The notes below the pieces were generated by a model that did no database searches, was not told where the DNA came from, and saw only the letters and a program-made list of their open reading frames with translations. Shown piece after piece: positions 49,801 through 62,240 of a stretch of DNA of 64,000 bases (positions are counted from its first letter, which is position 1; each line of letters starts with the position of its first letter). Origin of the DNA: Cymbidium sinense (lineage: Eukaryota > Streptophyta > Magnoliopsida > Asparagales > Orchidaceae); the NCBI GenBank assembly GCA_021442155.1, contig CM038221.1:41735648-41799647 (forward strand). The letters run 5' to 3'. A program made the translations under genes and the position numbers.

Positions 49801-52370
49801 AATTCCTTAATTAAGCCATGAGTTAATTAACTCTCTTAATGAAATGAATTGGAAAAAGTAATTGGGAAAGAAGTCTCAATAACTCACCCTCGTCATCCCA
49901 CTATTGATTTTGATTGATGAAATTTAATTAATTAATTTTTGCTATTTAGAACTTTAATTAATCATTAAATTAATTAAGAGAGTAATTAAGGTTTGAATTT
50001 TAATTTCCTTAATTACATAGCCAATAAATCTCAATAAAATCATAAGAAGTAAAGGTCATCCCACTGAATCAACATGTTAAGTTTGGGATTAATTGCCCAA
50101 GTAATTAGGGCTTAATTAAGCTAATTAATAAAACATTCAAATCCTAATTAAGCCTTAATCACTATTCAAAATCAAATAAAATTATTTTTATTAAATTTTC
50201 ATCTATTTTACCTTTCAAAAGAGTCTTTAGTTGTATTTTTTGAATTTTTCTACAATTAGTTATGAATTTATGAAGTTTCAGCCATTAAAACACATTTTTA
50301 AGCCCTAATTAACCCCTTATCTTATCGACACCATGCGAGTGGTTTACATAACAATGCTTTCCATGTGGCGTCATGGGATTGACCATTTAAATAGTCTGAT
50401 GCGGCACTGACGTGGTGGCGACGGATGCGCTTTCATCCCCGAACGTTCGATCAGACGGTGGGGATTAATCTGGTGGTTTCTATACAATTAAAATTGATTA
50501 AATCTAGTAGATTAATCACGATTGTCTGTTCCAATCATGAGAAATGGATGGCGAATGATTCTTCATCCCCCGACTGATGGAAGACAGACATCGTCCACCC
50601 TCCCCTGGTTGATCTGAGCTAGTCGAGGCATCAGAATCAATCCCAAAACGTTCACAATGGAGATTTAAAGGGATCCTACTATTGAAATGACACTTTGCTT
50701 CATAAAGGTCCAAAATTTTGGAAAATTGATGGTTTGCTGGAATTTACCTTGCTAGAGCTCAGGACCTACGGTTAATCGATCGAGGTAGCTTCTTCTTGAA
50801 GAGATGAAGCCCTATTGAGATGCTCATGCCTTGCCTCCTCGCTAGTAGCTTTATGGATCAAATGTCAACAAAAAACTCATCATAGTTGTCCTAAGAGTGA
50901 TCTCCAGTGCTCGAATCGATCGGGAATCAATTCGTTTCTTCTTGTCGGAGCTTAGTGAAGGTGTGGGTTAAGTTAATTTAAAAGCCATTGAGTTTGGAGG
51001 AGGTTGGATGAAGTTTGGCCTTGTCCTATTTTGGGCTTGGTTTTTTCGACAATGGGGAGGCTCGGGGAGGTCGTCTGAGCTCTCTTTAGCTCTAAGGATG
51101 CTCAATCTATCATTTTGAATGGGAATGAGGGGAGTATACTCTCTTCCTCCTCAATCCGATGGTGGAGATCTTCTCTACCATTTGTAGGCATCTGATCGGC
51201 ACAGGCGGCCATGGATGGCAAGGAGGTGCTTAGGTGGCTCAGTTTGAGTGGCCAAGTGAAGGGAGAGTGGCTACTAAGGGTTGAAGTGGATGTCCTTAGT
51301 TTCCAAGTATGTCCAATGAAGGGAAGTGGGTTAGCTCACCTCCACTTGGCTCATGGCTGGCCCAAATAGCTTTGGGTCAAGTGAGCTAGTGGTCCTCATG
51401 TCTATTTGGAGCTTAAGTGGCTACCAAGGGGATGAGAGTGGGTTTGACCATCCAAGAATGGGTTTTATCATATTTAGAGAGCTTTACCCATTGGGTAATG
51501 GGTCAAATCAGGTTGGAATTGGGTTGGGTTTGATTTGGGATAACCCAAGCTAACCCAAGGATGGGGCATACCAAGTTTGAATGGGCTTGGGCTTGATTTG
51601 ATTGGGTTTGGCTCAGTTTGACCCATGTAGATCAAATTGGGCTAGGTTGGGTCAAGTTGACCAATTGATCAAATTGGGCCAAACTAAGGCTTGAGACATG
51701 TTCAAATGATCATTTGGAATGTTTTGAATTAATTGGTTTGATTTAATTTGGCTTGGATTTTAAGTTGACTCATATGGGTTCATATGGGCCAATGGGCTAA
51801 GTTGACCAATTTGGTCAAATTGACCAAATTGGCTTGGGTTTGGTGCTGGTTTAGGTTCAATTGATCATTTGAAGATGATTGTAGATTTTTATTTCAATCA
51901 ATTTTGATTTAGGAATGAATTAGACCAATTTGACCCTTTTGGTCAATTTGGGTTAAATGGGTCAATTGGGTTCAATTGATCAAATTAGGTCTAATGGAGG
52001 ATTTGACCATGTTAAATAATTAATTTGGGATGGATTTGAGTCATTGGTTTTAATCAATTTGGATTATATTTTGATTTGGCCCAATTTGGCCATTTAGGTC
52101 AAATTGGGTCAACTTAGGTCAAGAGGGCCAATTGGATTTAGTTTGGCTCAATTGATGATCAAGTTATGTTCAAGGGTTGATTTGAAGTTGGTTTGGATCA
52201 TTTATTTCAATCACTTTGATGTAGGATAGGATTTGGTCTAATTTGACTCATGTAGGCTAATTAGGACAACTTGATCACATGACCAAATTGGCTTGGTTTG
52301 ACCTAATTGATTGTAATTGATCAAACAATGATGATCAACAATCATTGTAGGAGGTTTTGGATAGGTTGGT
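46871..52370 (-). repeat. LTR of element 4 (3' LTR or solo LTR), interrupted by element 3
   Basis: It starts exactly at TGTGGTGTTTATTTT, next to the gypsy fragment, with ATAGA at 46866-46870 as the predicted target duplication. It then follows the LTR in the plus-strand (antisense) form. It contains two copies of the unit of about 250 bp (near 48785 and 49030) and the TTGAC-rich part (51600-52320). It breaks at 52370 where element 3 inserted. The rest of the LTR, and any internal region, would lie to the right of the window. Compared with the solo LTR, the break is about 0.7 kb from the LTR's sense 5' end. Confidence 0.82.
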
Positions 52371-55300
52371 TATTGACCTCACTTTTTAGAGTGAGGATTT
52401 AATCTTTCCACCATAAGTTTAGGGGTCTTCTAGTCACTAAGAGCTCTTTAGGCTTTAAGACACTTTTAGTGACTAAGTGAACAGTTAACTTAAGCCTAGA
52501 TACTTTGAAGAGTTAATCGTAAGATTAGGCTATACCTTAGGACTTAGAGAAACTCACCCACCCTATAACCTAACCAATCTATGCATATCCCCTTAGCCTA
52601 AACCAAACCTCAAATTCAATATGTCCAAACTCAATCCAATCTCAACTCAACTCATACTCAAATCCAAACCAAAATCAAATTAATTTGATCAAACCAAACT
52701 TAAGCCCGTGACTTAACTCCATGGACTTTCCTTCAATCCAAATCAAATTCAATTAATTTTCTAATAAATCAATTCAATCCTCCAATCAAATCCAAATCCA
52801 TAACCAAATACAAATCCTCAAATCAAATCTACCTTCAATCACGAACCTAAGCTAAATCCTATGGACTTAATCAAATCTTCTTTCAATCAATTCTAAGCTT
52901 AATTTGATTTTCAGAATCAATTCAATCTTCGACGCCATTCCAAACTAAAATCTACAATCTACAATTAAGCCATGCCAAACCAAAACCAATTCGATCCAAC
53001 CAAGTTAACCCATTTGACCCAAAATATCCAAATGAGCCAAAAACCCATATGACCCTAAATCAGTTATAATCAAAACCTCAAATCAATCCTAAATCCATAT
53101 ATAAGTTCAACTAAACTCAATTCAACCCAAAATTGATTCAATTAGCCCAATTGGTCCACTTGACCTAAAGTGACCAATTTGACCAATTTGAACCAAATTC
53201 CAATCCTACCCAAATTGGATTGAGCCACACCAATCAAAACCTCTTATGATGATTGTTGATTATTTTTTATTGATCAATTTCCATCAATTAGATCAAACCA
53301 AGTCAACTTGGTCATTTGACCAAGTCAACCCACTTAACCTACATTAATCAAACTAGCCAAATCTCAACCCAAGCTAAATAATTAAAACATATGATTCAAA
53401 TCAACCAAAAATCAACCCTTGGATATGATTTGACCATCAATTAAGCTAAACCTAGCCTAATTGTCCCTTTAACCCAAGTTGACCCAATTTGACCTAAAAG
53501 ATCAAATTGGGTAAAATCAAGATCTAACCCAAATTGAATGAAACCAATGGCTCAAGTTCATTCCAAATTTATCATTGAACATGACCAAAGCCTTAATTGA
53601 ACCCAATTGACCTACTTAGCCCAAGTTGACCTAAAGAGGTAAATTGGCCTAAATCAAATCTAAATCCAAATTCTTCAAACCAAATCCTACAATAATCTTC
53701 AATTGATCAATTGAACATGCACCAATGCCTAATCAAAGCTAATTTATCCAATTTGGTCAATCTGGTCAACTTGACCCATTATCCAAATTTAATCCAAGTT
53801 GAACCAAACCAATTGTACCAAAATACTCCAAATACTTGACTCAACCCTTGGTTTGACCCAATTTGACCCAACCTAGCCCAATTTGACCTACATGGATCAA
53901 ATTGAGCCAAACCACTCAAACCAAGCCCAAATTCAATGAAATTTGGCTTGACCCATCATTAGCTCACCTTGGGTCAGCCCAAACCAACCCAACTCAATTG
54001 GGACCTAATTTGACCTATTACCCATTAGATAAACCTCTCCACATGGGACTAAACCCACTTTTGGGTGGTCAACTCCCCACTTTTTTGCATTTGGCAGCCA
54101 CCAAAGACCTAAATTGGAACCTTACCTATGTGGCTAACCTAGCCCATGGTGGCTAGGTCGACCATGGACCAAGGGGAGGTGGCTTAACACACCTCTCCTC
54201 ATTAACCCCTCCCCTTAATTCAATTTGAACAACACACTTGAACCTTAGAGAGCCCTAGCAGCCAAATGAGTTCCCTAGTGCATCCCCGAGCTCCCCAAGT
54301 GTTCCTGTCACCAAAAAATGCCAACCCGAGCCGAACAGAGCACTCCCTCTGTCCAACCTTTCCAAAACTCAACCCACTTCAACTAACTCTTCCAACATGT
54401 TCAACAAGCTCCGACGAAGTGAAACAAATCATCCCTCGAGCTCCCCAACCACTGGAAGTACCTCCTAGGCTAACTTTGGCTAGGATTAGGGTTGTGCTTG
54501 GTCTATAGAACAATTGGCTGGAGGCAGTGCACCACCTTCAACAGGGCTTTGCTTCATCCAGGAGAATCTACCTCGGCTAGTTAGCCATCGGTACGGAGCT
54601 CCGGTGAGGTAATTTTTTGGAAAACTAAGATTTTCCAAATTTTTCTAGGCCTTTTTGAAGTGAATGTTAATGTCATGTAAAATGCACCATTAAATCTCTT
54701 AGGATCTCTCTTCTGAAGGTGTGGGAATGACTTTGGCATCCACGAGCTTTAGTGAGCTCAGATCGAGTAGGGGAAGGTGGATGATGTCTCCCATCGCATG
54801 AGATGATAGATCACGCCGTCCATTCCAAGTGATCAGAATGGACGCGTGATTAATCCATTAAAATAATTTAATCCCTTAAGAACCAAGAGTTTGATCTTTG
54901 TCATCCCATCTTAGATCAGATGGCAGGGACAAAATCACATCCGCCAATTCCACGTAGGCGCTGCATCAGACGATTTTAAGTAGCCAATCCCATGGTGCCA
55001 CGAGGAAAGTGCGCCGCAGTAGTGATCCACATGGCGCTGATGGGATTAGGCTTAATTAATGAGTTTTAATCACTAAAACTTTGAAAATCATAACTAATTA
55101 TAACAAAATCCAAAAAATACAAATAAATACTCATTTTAAAGATAATTTAGAGGATAATTAATTAAAAATAATTTCAATTAATTTTAAATAATGATTAAGG
55201 CTTAATTACAACCCTAATTAGATTAATTAAACTATAATCACTTGGGCAATTAATCCCAAACTTGGAGAATCAATTTCATGGGATGACCTCTGCCTCCCAT

Positions 55301-57449
55301 AATTTTTTTGGAATTTATTGCTTAGATAATTAGGGAAATTGACCATTCAATCTTTAATTACTTTCTTAATTAACTTAATTATTTAGTTAACCTCCCAAAT
55401 AGTAAAAATTAATTAACTTAAGCCTATTAATCACTATCTAACATAGTGAATGGATGAGGGAATGGGGTTATAACCACTTTCCTAATCTCTTTCTTAAACC
55501 CATTTTATTTCAAGAAGGTTAATTAAGGTAAAAATTCACTAAGTGATTAATTGATTAATTGAGTGGTTAAATGAAATCAAATGGAATTCAAATCACATTA
55601 AATAATTAATAATGAAATTAAGGGTTCCTCTTTATGTGTTTCAAAAATATAAAGACCCTTAAAGAAGTTATGATTAACCCATAAATGTGAAAAAGTTATA
55701 AGAGTACTTAATTAGCTTCTTCAATCTAATTAATATTTGATTATGAGTCAATTGCATTAGTCCTTTAAGAGCATTGAAATTTATTTTCTCACATGTTCAT
55801 TTCATTTTTGCTTATAATTAAATGATTAATCAAATTAAAAAAGAAAAAAGTGTAATCAAATGATTTGTTTAATATTTCAACTTAATTAATTCATAAAATC
55901 TACTTAATTATCTTGCCTTGAATTAATTAAGATCACCAACATGAGAATAGGGATGAAAACAACAAATTATTTCCTTCATTTTTAAATCAACTCAAATTCA
56001 AAACCAAATCAATAAGAAACTTTGGTTTTCTTTAAATGATTTTATAATACAATTATCCTTAGGAGTTAATTTGGATGAATGAATCACATGTTTATGTTTG
56101 ATTATTTATTTCCAATTACTTTAAATGTTGTATGTCATGTGGTTTCATGCATTCATCTTTTCAAAATTAAGTGAGTCAAATGAAAGTAATTTATGTAAGC
56201 TTGCATGTGTTGATTTAACTTAATCATATGTGTGGCTTGGATGCGGTAGGCTCTTAGGATAAAATAATTTTTCTACCCACTAATCACTCATAACTAAGAT
56301 TTAAAATAACTCATAATTTCATCATAAAACTTAGGCTTTAAACAAGATAATTAAAAGATATTTAGCAATCGCTAAGTTGATTGTTGTATATCTCACATCA
56401 TGCATAACATCTTCTACCACTCTTGCAAAAATGAGGGCCTCCATCCTAACACAATAGGGACCGCTTGACCCATGAGAGCAACCTCTGACATGATGGAGCT
56501 TCACCCTCTCTCTTTTTCTTTAGCCAATAATCTATTTCATCATGCATTTAGGCATAAAGAAATTCCAAAACCTTTGTCTAAATGAATGTGTCAAAATGAA
56601 ATAAAAGTTGAAAAGATTTTTGCATTTGTATGTTAAGTCATATGCTCATACCACTCAAGAACTAGTCTCTTAGGGAGTGGGTTTAAGACTTTAGTTTCCT
56701 TTCCAAAATTAAATAACAAGCCTAACTATCTTACAAATTCATAAGACCAGAGTACATGGATTTAAAACGTAGGAGGTGTTAGCTGGGTGCCACTCTAAGC
56801 AGGTCCATAAGTCGGACGGGATTACTCTCTCTAGTGGAGATAAACACTTATCTCTCCTTTTGCTTAGATTTAGGTCATGTTTTAGCTCGTACTAAAGCTT
56901 GCTAGATTTAGGATCCGAGGTAGCTGTTTCCTTCGGGCTACAAGCATAAATCCTCACCTCTTATGCATTTTCACAATCTTGTGTTGATGGACTATAAGCC
57001 CTATCAATCTAATAAAATTGCAACTTAAACAAATAAATTTCTTGACTTTCAAATACATGAAGCTCAATCATAAGAGAGATTGGAATGCTCACTAGGCTTC
57101 GTAGTATCATGTGCATTTCCTACTTTTTTTTTGAATTTCAAAATAAGTCTTCTTCTTGGTCTCTCCCACTTGACTTTCCAAACATAACTACTCCATAGGG
57201 AAGTTAAGAACCCACTTAATATAAATCATGCTTTATCTTTATATATAAAGCTGAGGGAAAATCTGCTATTTTTGAAGACCCATCATGCCTTAGGAGTCCT
57301 TATTAAGTGATTAGGTCCATTGTAGGGTGATGTCTCTATCTTTTGAGATGGTACATCACACCTCAATGTCACACCCGATCACTTCAATAAGTACCCCTCC
57401 TGCATGGTGTCTCCCCACCTCCACACACACATCCAAAATAAACACCACA
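52371..57449 (+). repeat. 5' LTR of element 3, with internal deletion
   Basis: It begins TATTGACCTCAC (TG has become TA) and ends AAATAAACACCACA at 57449. It is 5079 bp long. Relative to the solo LTR it lacks about 2.1 kb, joined at TGTGTGG (56229-56235). The same seven bases stand at both deletion edges in the solo LTR (near 37640 and 39777). The lost part includes all copies of the unit of about 250 bp. The TTGAC-rich block is at 53000-54010. It holds no gene. Confidence 0.88.
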
Positions 57450-57457
57450 TATTTTTT

Positions 57458-57475
57458 TGGCTACTATGTTGGGGA
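57458..57475 (+). other. Primer binding site (first copy), probably for tRNA-Asp
   Basis: TGGCTACTATGTTGGGGA lies 8 bp after the LTR end. The PBS of many Athila/Tat elements is complementary to the 3' end of tRNA-Asp (TGGCGCCGTTGCCGGGGA). This copy keeps TGGC, TG and GGGGA, and several of the differences are C-to-T as expected from methylation decay. The short T-rich spacer between LTR and PBS also fits the group. Confidence 0.65.
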
Positions 57476-57639
57476 AAAGTTTCCCTCTCCATCTCTAGTA
57501 GACAATTATCATCTCCAAGCATCGATAGCTCTATTTTTTGAGATAGTACATCATACCTCAATGTTGCACTCGATCACTTAAATAAGTTCTACGACTGCAT
57601 GGGTCCCCCCACATCCAAAAAATAAACACCATAGATTTT

Positions 57640-57657
57640 TCTCGACTTTGTTGGGGA
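57640..57657 (+). other. Primer binding site (duplicated second copy)
   Basis: TCTCGACTTTGTTGGGGA follows the second LTR-end copy (AAACACCATA) at the same spacing. It keeps CG, TTG and GGGGA of the tRNA-Asp-type site, partly at positions where the first copy has changed. The two together support the original sequence better than either alone. Confidence 0.55.
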
Positions 57658-57869
57658 AAAGTTCCTCTCCATCTCTAATAGATAATTATCATCTCCAAGT
57701 ATTGGACTTATATTTTTTATTTATTCTTTTTTGCTCATCACTTGATTTTCATTTGCTAAAGTCCTAATATTGTAAAGAAAGGAGATGATCAAGATATTTA
57801 GGTAATAAAAGGAATTTTAAGAGTAAAATCTAAAATAAAATCTTTCAAAGAAAAATCATGTCAACTTCA

Positions 57870-59165
57870 CTTAACATAATAAAATTTGTCAAATGAAGGT
57901 TCTCTTTTAAAAATAAAGTCAAGTATAATAAAACCAAAATCTTTCAAATCCCTTTTTCAAATAAAATTAATTGAACCTCAATTAGCATACCTAAAATTGC
58001 CAAGTGAGTGTTCCCCTTTTTCAAAATCAAAATTAAATCCAACAACAAACCTCTCTTTCAAAAATAAACATACTCAAACCCTCTTTCAAAAATAAACATA
58101 CTCAAACCCTCTTTCAAAAATAAACATACTTAAACCCTCTTTCAAAATATTAATTAACTCCATTTAACATACTTAAATTTGTTAAAGGAGGGACCCCTCT
58201 TTAAAATTAAAATCAACATACCTAAAAAAAATTTTAAAAACAAAACCAACTCCATTTAACATACCCATATTTGTTAAATGAGAGTTCCATTTTCAAAACT
58301 AAACTAAAATCAGAACATCCAACATGCAAATTGGACTCACTTAGCATACCTAAATTTGTTAAGTGAGGGTTTCCTTTTTCAAAATCAAAACAAAATCAAG
58401 ATAAACAACATATAATTGAACTCCATTTAACATACCCATATTTATTAAATGAGAGTTCCATTTTCAAATCAGATTAAAATAAAAATATCCAACACACATT
58501 TGAATTCTATTTAACTTACCTAAATTTATTAAGTGAGAATTCAATCCTCAAAATCAAATCAAATAAAAACATCAATAAACAAACAAACAAACAACATATA
58601 AGTGAGCTCCATTTAATATACCTAAATTTATTAAATGAGAGTGTCATCTTCAAAATAAAATCAAACTCCAACAATAAACATCAAACATATATTTGAACTC
58701 TATTTGGCATACCTAAATTTGTCAAACAAGAGTTCCCCTTTTCAAAAATCAAATCATCAACAAATATCGAACACACAATTGAACCCCATTTAACATACTT
58801 AAATTTGTTAAATGAGAGTTCATCTTTTCAAAAAACATCAAACAAACAATAATAAAACCATTAAGGCAGAAAGATTTCAAAATTTTCAAACATATAATTG
58901 AACCCCATTTAGCATACCTAAATTTGCTAAGTGAGGGTTCCAAAATCAAATTCCAACAAAAGAATACAACAAACACATCTCCAAAAGTCTCTCCAAAATA
59001 AATGAACCCCATTCAACATACCCAAATTTGTTGGATGTGGGTCTCAAAATCAAAATCAAATTTAGATTCAACAATCCATGGCAAAGTCTCTCCTCCAATT
59101 CTTAAATCTCTCCAATATAATGAATCCCATTTAGCATACCTAAACTTGTTATGTGTGGGTTCAAG
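57870..59165 (+). repeat. Tandem array of hairpin-forming units in the element 3 leader
   Basis: About a dozen units, about 75-100 bp apart, each have a stem around the loop TACCCATATTT or TACCTAAATTT. Examples: CATTTAACA and TGTTAAATG (58255-58282), CACTTAGCA and TGTTAAGTG (near 58338-58365). In the unit near 58690-58730, AACTCTATTTGGCA pairs with TGTCAAACAAGAGTT. In the unit near 58996-59030, CATTCAACA pairs with TGTTGGATG. The loop is the complement of that in element 1 as read on the plus strand, so in element sense the two arrays agree. Confidence 0.75.
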
Positions 59166-59283
59166 TTGAAAAATATTTAAATTAAAAGCAATAATTAAAG
59201 AAAGAGGGTCTATTTGGTTCTTTTTCAACAATGTAGAGATATCAGTCTTGTTCCTCCCTTTCTTCATTTAGTCAGCTTCCACC

Positions 59284-60580
59284 ATGCCTTCGAGAAAGTT
59301 GATCTTTTCTTTTGCCTCTAGTGTGGATTTGGCCATGGATCAAGCCATACTCATTGATGCCCCTATGATCCAGTTTGGACTTGCTGTGAGAACCTCAAAG
59401 TCACATGTGAGGGACCATCCCTCACCACTATTAGCAAGGAGGAGGTGGCAACCAAGAAGCCACTTCTTCACTTCAACATGTAGTCTGGTTCCAGTTTCCC
59501 TCCAAAGAGGAAGGTTGTTGTGGTTCCTACACCCCTGCCAGTGTCAATGCCAACATCAACATAAGTGCCAGCATAGTTTGTTGCCCCTACTGTAGTTCTA
59601 GTGAGGGCTAGTACCATCTCTATTATTCCCCCTGCTCTGAAGGGGAAGGCTATCTTAGCTTTTGAGATAGTCTCTTCCACCTTCAAGGTTAATGCTAGCT
59701 CCCATTCCACTCCGCTTATTAAGACTCAACGTCGTAACAAGAATCACAAAATCAAGCGGCAATACAAGTGTGAGGTGAGGTAGATAGACAATGCTTCTCA
59801 TGCTACTGAGGAGGGTTCCCTATATGAGACCTCTCCATTCTTGAGTGGCAATAGGTTTCAACCCCTCTCAAAGGAGAGGAGGTTTACTCTGTGATTGTAA
59901 GCCCCACCTGAGAGTTTGAGACCGGCTATGGATAAGAGGAAGCATGCTGTCTACAGCTTCTGAGTGGTGGAGCCCACAGATGCTCGGAGTTTGGCATGTT
60001 ACATGATTTTAGGAGCATGATCCCTAGGAGTGTTAGGGGTTATATACATAGAGAGAGAGTGCCATTGAGGCTAGAGTCACTACCCAAATGGGAAAGCGAG
60101 AGAAGAGGAGGTATGCTAAGTAGTCGGCGGCCTCCACTTTGATGGACTTTCCTGATCAGTGAGCTTTTAAAGCCAATCATTCTGATCGCATAGTTCTCAC
60201 ATGTACCATTAGTCACAGGAGGAGATCTCTGGCGGGGAGGCAGGTCTCCACCATCACACTACTCCACTTGTCGTCCACCTTCACCAGTCTAAGTTCCAGC
60301 ATCCACAATCCAAGTTGCATAAGCCCTAGTCTGGAGAGAGACCCTCTCCTTTGGTGATCCAGCTACGGCCCAAGGATCTCACTCCTTCTACTCCACCCAT
60401 TGAGGTGAGGTCAAGCTCCCTTGTTCGACCTTCCACTTCAATTGTGGTAAAGAGGGAGTGGCATCCCAAAAGCATCGTGGTCATTCCAACTTCACAGCAG
60501 CTGGAGGAAGACAGGGGAGGGGATACTGACATAATCCCCTTGCCAGTTGAGCTAGCTAGGGAGTGCACCTCGCTAGCTTA
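59284..60580 (+). pseudogene. Upstream coding region (gag N-terminal extension or separate ORF) of element 3
   Basis: The start ATG at 59284 gives MPSRKLIFSFASSVDLAMDQ, matching MTTPKYVFTF of element 1. The first open piece ends at 59595. The next (59601-59783) contains FKVNASSHSTPLIKTQRRNK and NHKIKRQYK, homologous to element 1 near 16450. The third (60351-60581) contains KREWHPKSIVVIPTSQQ, whose DNA aligns with 15700-15780. No domain is recognised. The conserved start and spacing in two copies of opposite orientation support a real ancestral protein. Confidence 0.6.
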
Positions 60581-62240
60581 GAATATTTAGTGCATACAGT
60601 CTATAAAATTCAATCTAGTGATTAGTCGTTCACCAGCCAATGTTCTGGTAGAGCATGGTAGTAGATGATTGTTCTTTAGAGGACATCTTAGAAAACTGCT
60701 GTATTACAGTCAAAGAGATAGTCATGAGTGACCATTCTGATTAGGAAGAGGGTAGAGTTGACTTTGACCCTGATGAGGATGACATGTTGGATGACTTAGC
60801 CGAATTCCACATGGTTGACACCTGAGGATCCCTAGATGGAACATCATAGCCAAGAAGGTGATGTAGTTAATGAAGGAAACACCTCACTCAACTCAAGACC
60901 TCCTCAACTAGCTCAAGAAGAAGGACAACTAGATATACAGGATGGAGAAGAGGTTAGATGATTTGATGGCAGTAATTCTAGCCTTGTAGCCCTATCCCTG
61001 CCTCACCTTCCCCCATGGTGGCCGACGCACTGAAGTTAGTACATACCTTAGATCATCCTAAGTAAACTCCCATGGATGACGATGCTAGTAACTTGCATAG
61101 GAAGGTCACAAATAGCACCTTCATGCATGAAAAAGATATTAAGCAGATGGTGGAGCAATAGGTGAAGAAATCATTGGCGTAAGCCTGGGGGAGCTCATCC
61201 ATTCCAAAGAATAGACCCTACCCGGAGGAATTCGATGTAGTTCAATACCCCAAGAGTTTTATGCCACCATCTTTTAAGATTTTTATGGCAGTGGGAACCC
61301 ATGACAGCATATTACACATTTCAAAGCCAGTTATTGCAACACCGGTGGCAGTGATGCACTTCTCTTTCATCTCTTCGTTAGTATATCGTGCATTTGATTG
61401 ATATGCAAATCTCAACAACTATAAAGATTTCACCGAAGTTGCATTCTCTTCATCAAGAGATTTGTAGAGCACAAAGTAGGTGACCTCATTATGGATAAAC
61501 AAAAACCTAATGAGTCCTTTATTAATTATATTCTAGATGGCGCAACATGAGTATAAAATGAGAACTACAATGTCTGAGTAGCATGCCATTGAGATTTTAC
61601 TTAAGAATATCCATGGCCTGGTCACCTTCAATGTTAAGGGATTTGTCATTAAAACATTTGAGAAGTTAATCAACAAGGCAGCTATCCTATAAGAGGAAGC
61701 CAAACAATTATCCTTCTCAGGCCAATCATCTAAGCCCAAGTCATAGAAAGTATTTGAGAAGAAGCTTGGATAGTTGTGTCAGTGGATAAGGGGAAGCAGC
61801 TAACTAGAGTCCAATTTGAGAGACCTAAATTTTAGTAGCCTCCACTGCCACCTATTCTTCCACCACCTTAACCGCTATACTGATCACCATAGTTGCCACA
61901 ATAGCCACCACTGCCGCCACAGTAGCCTACATAGTGGGTAATCATATCCACCACCAAGTAGCTATTTTTGACCTACTCTTGCTAAAAGATTAAGCATGCC
62001 ATACTCATTCAAGAGGGAGGTAGTCAAAAAAATCTTCAAGAATCTCTTGAAGAAACTAATTTTAGCTACCCAAGCCTAAGAGACCGGAGGAAGTGAGCAA
62101 GAGCGATGATTCTAGCTATTACCCCTACCACCACATGTTAGGCCATGTCTTAGAGGATTGCATCACTTTTAAGGACTGGCTTGAGTGTAGCTACAAGTCG
62201 GGAGCCATAGTCATCCCTAAGGAATACTTATCATAATAAC
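60581..62240 (+). pseudogene. Gag of element 3, broken
   Basis: Blocks in order are: MHEKDIKQMVEQ (near 61120-61160), PYPEEFDVVQYPKSFMPPSF (near 61210-61280), HAIEILLKNIHGLVTFNVKG and FVIKTFEKLINKA (61583-61680), then AKQLSFSGQSSKPKS. YHHMLGHVLEDCITFKDWLE (near 62128-62190) is the His/Cys segment before the protease. These match gag of elements 1 and 2. In-frame stops and frameshifts occur throughout. Confidence 0.8.

Larger units (their letters stand above)
57334..57712 (+). repeat. Tandem duplication spanning the LTR end and PBS
   Basis: Two adjacent copies of about 180-195 bp start at CTCTATCTTTTGAGATGG (57334) and CTCTATTTTTTGAGATAG (57529). Each holds the LTR end (AATAAACACCAyA), a T-rich spacer, the PBS-like sequence and the following TTATCATCTCCAAG block. 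The copies differ at many positions, so the duplication is not recent. Confidence 0.85.

Noticed and set aside
54266..54508. Open frame of 80 codons in the LTR of element 3
   Set aside because: It lies within non-coding LTR, and I saw no matching frame in other LTR copies.
57327..57581. Open frame of 84 codons with an internal repeat
   Set aside because: It is created by the tandem duplication of the LTR end and PBS; it is non-coding.
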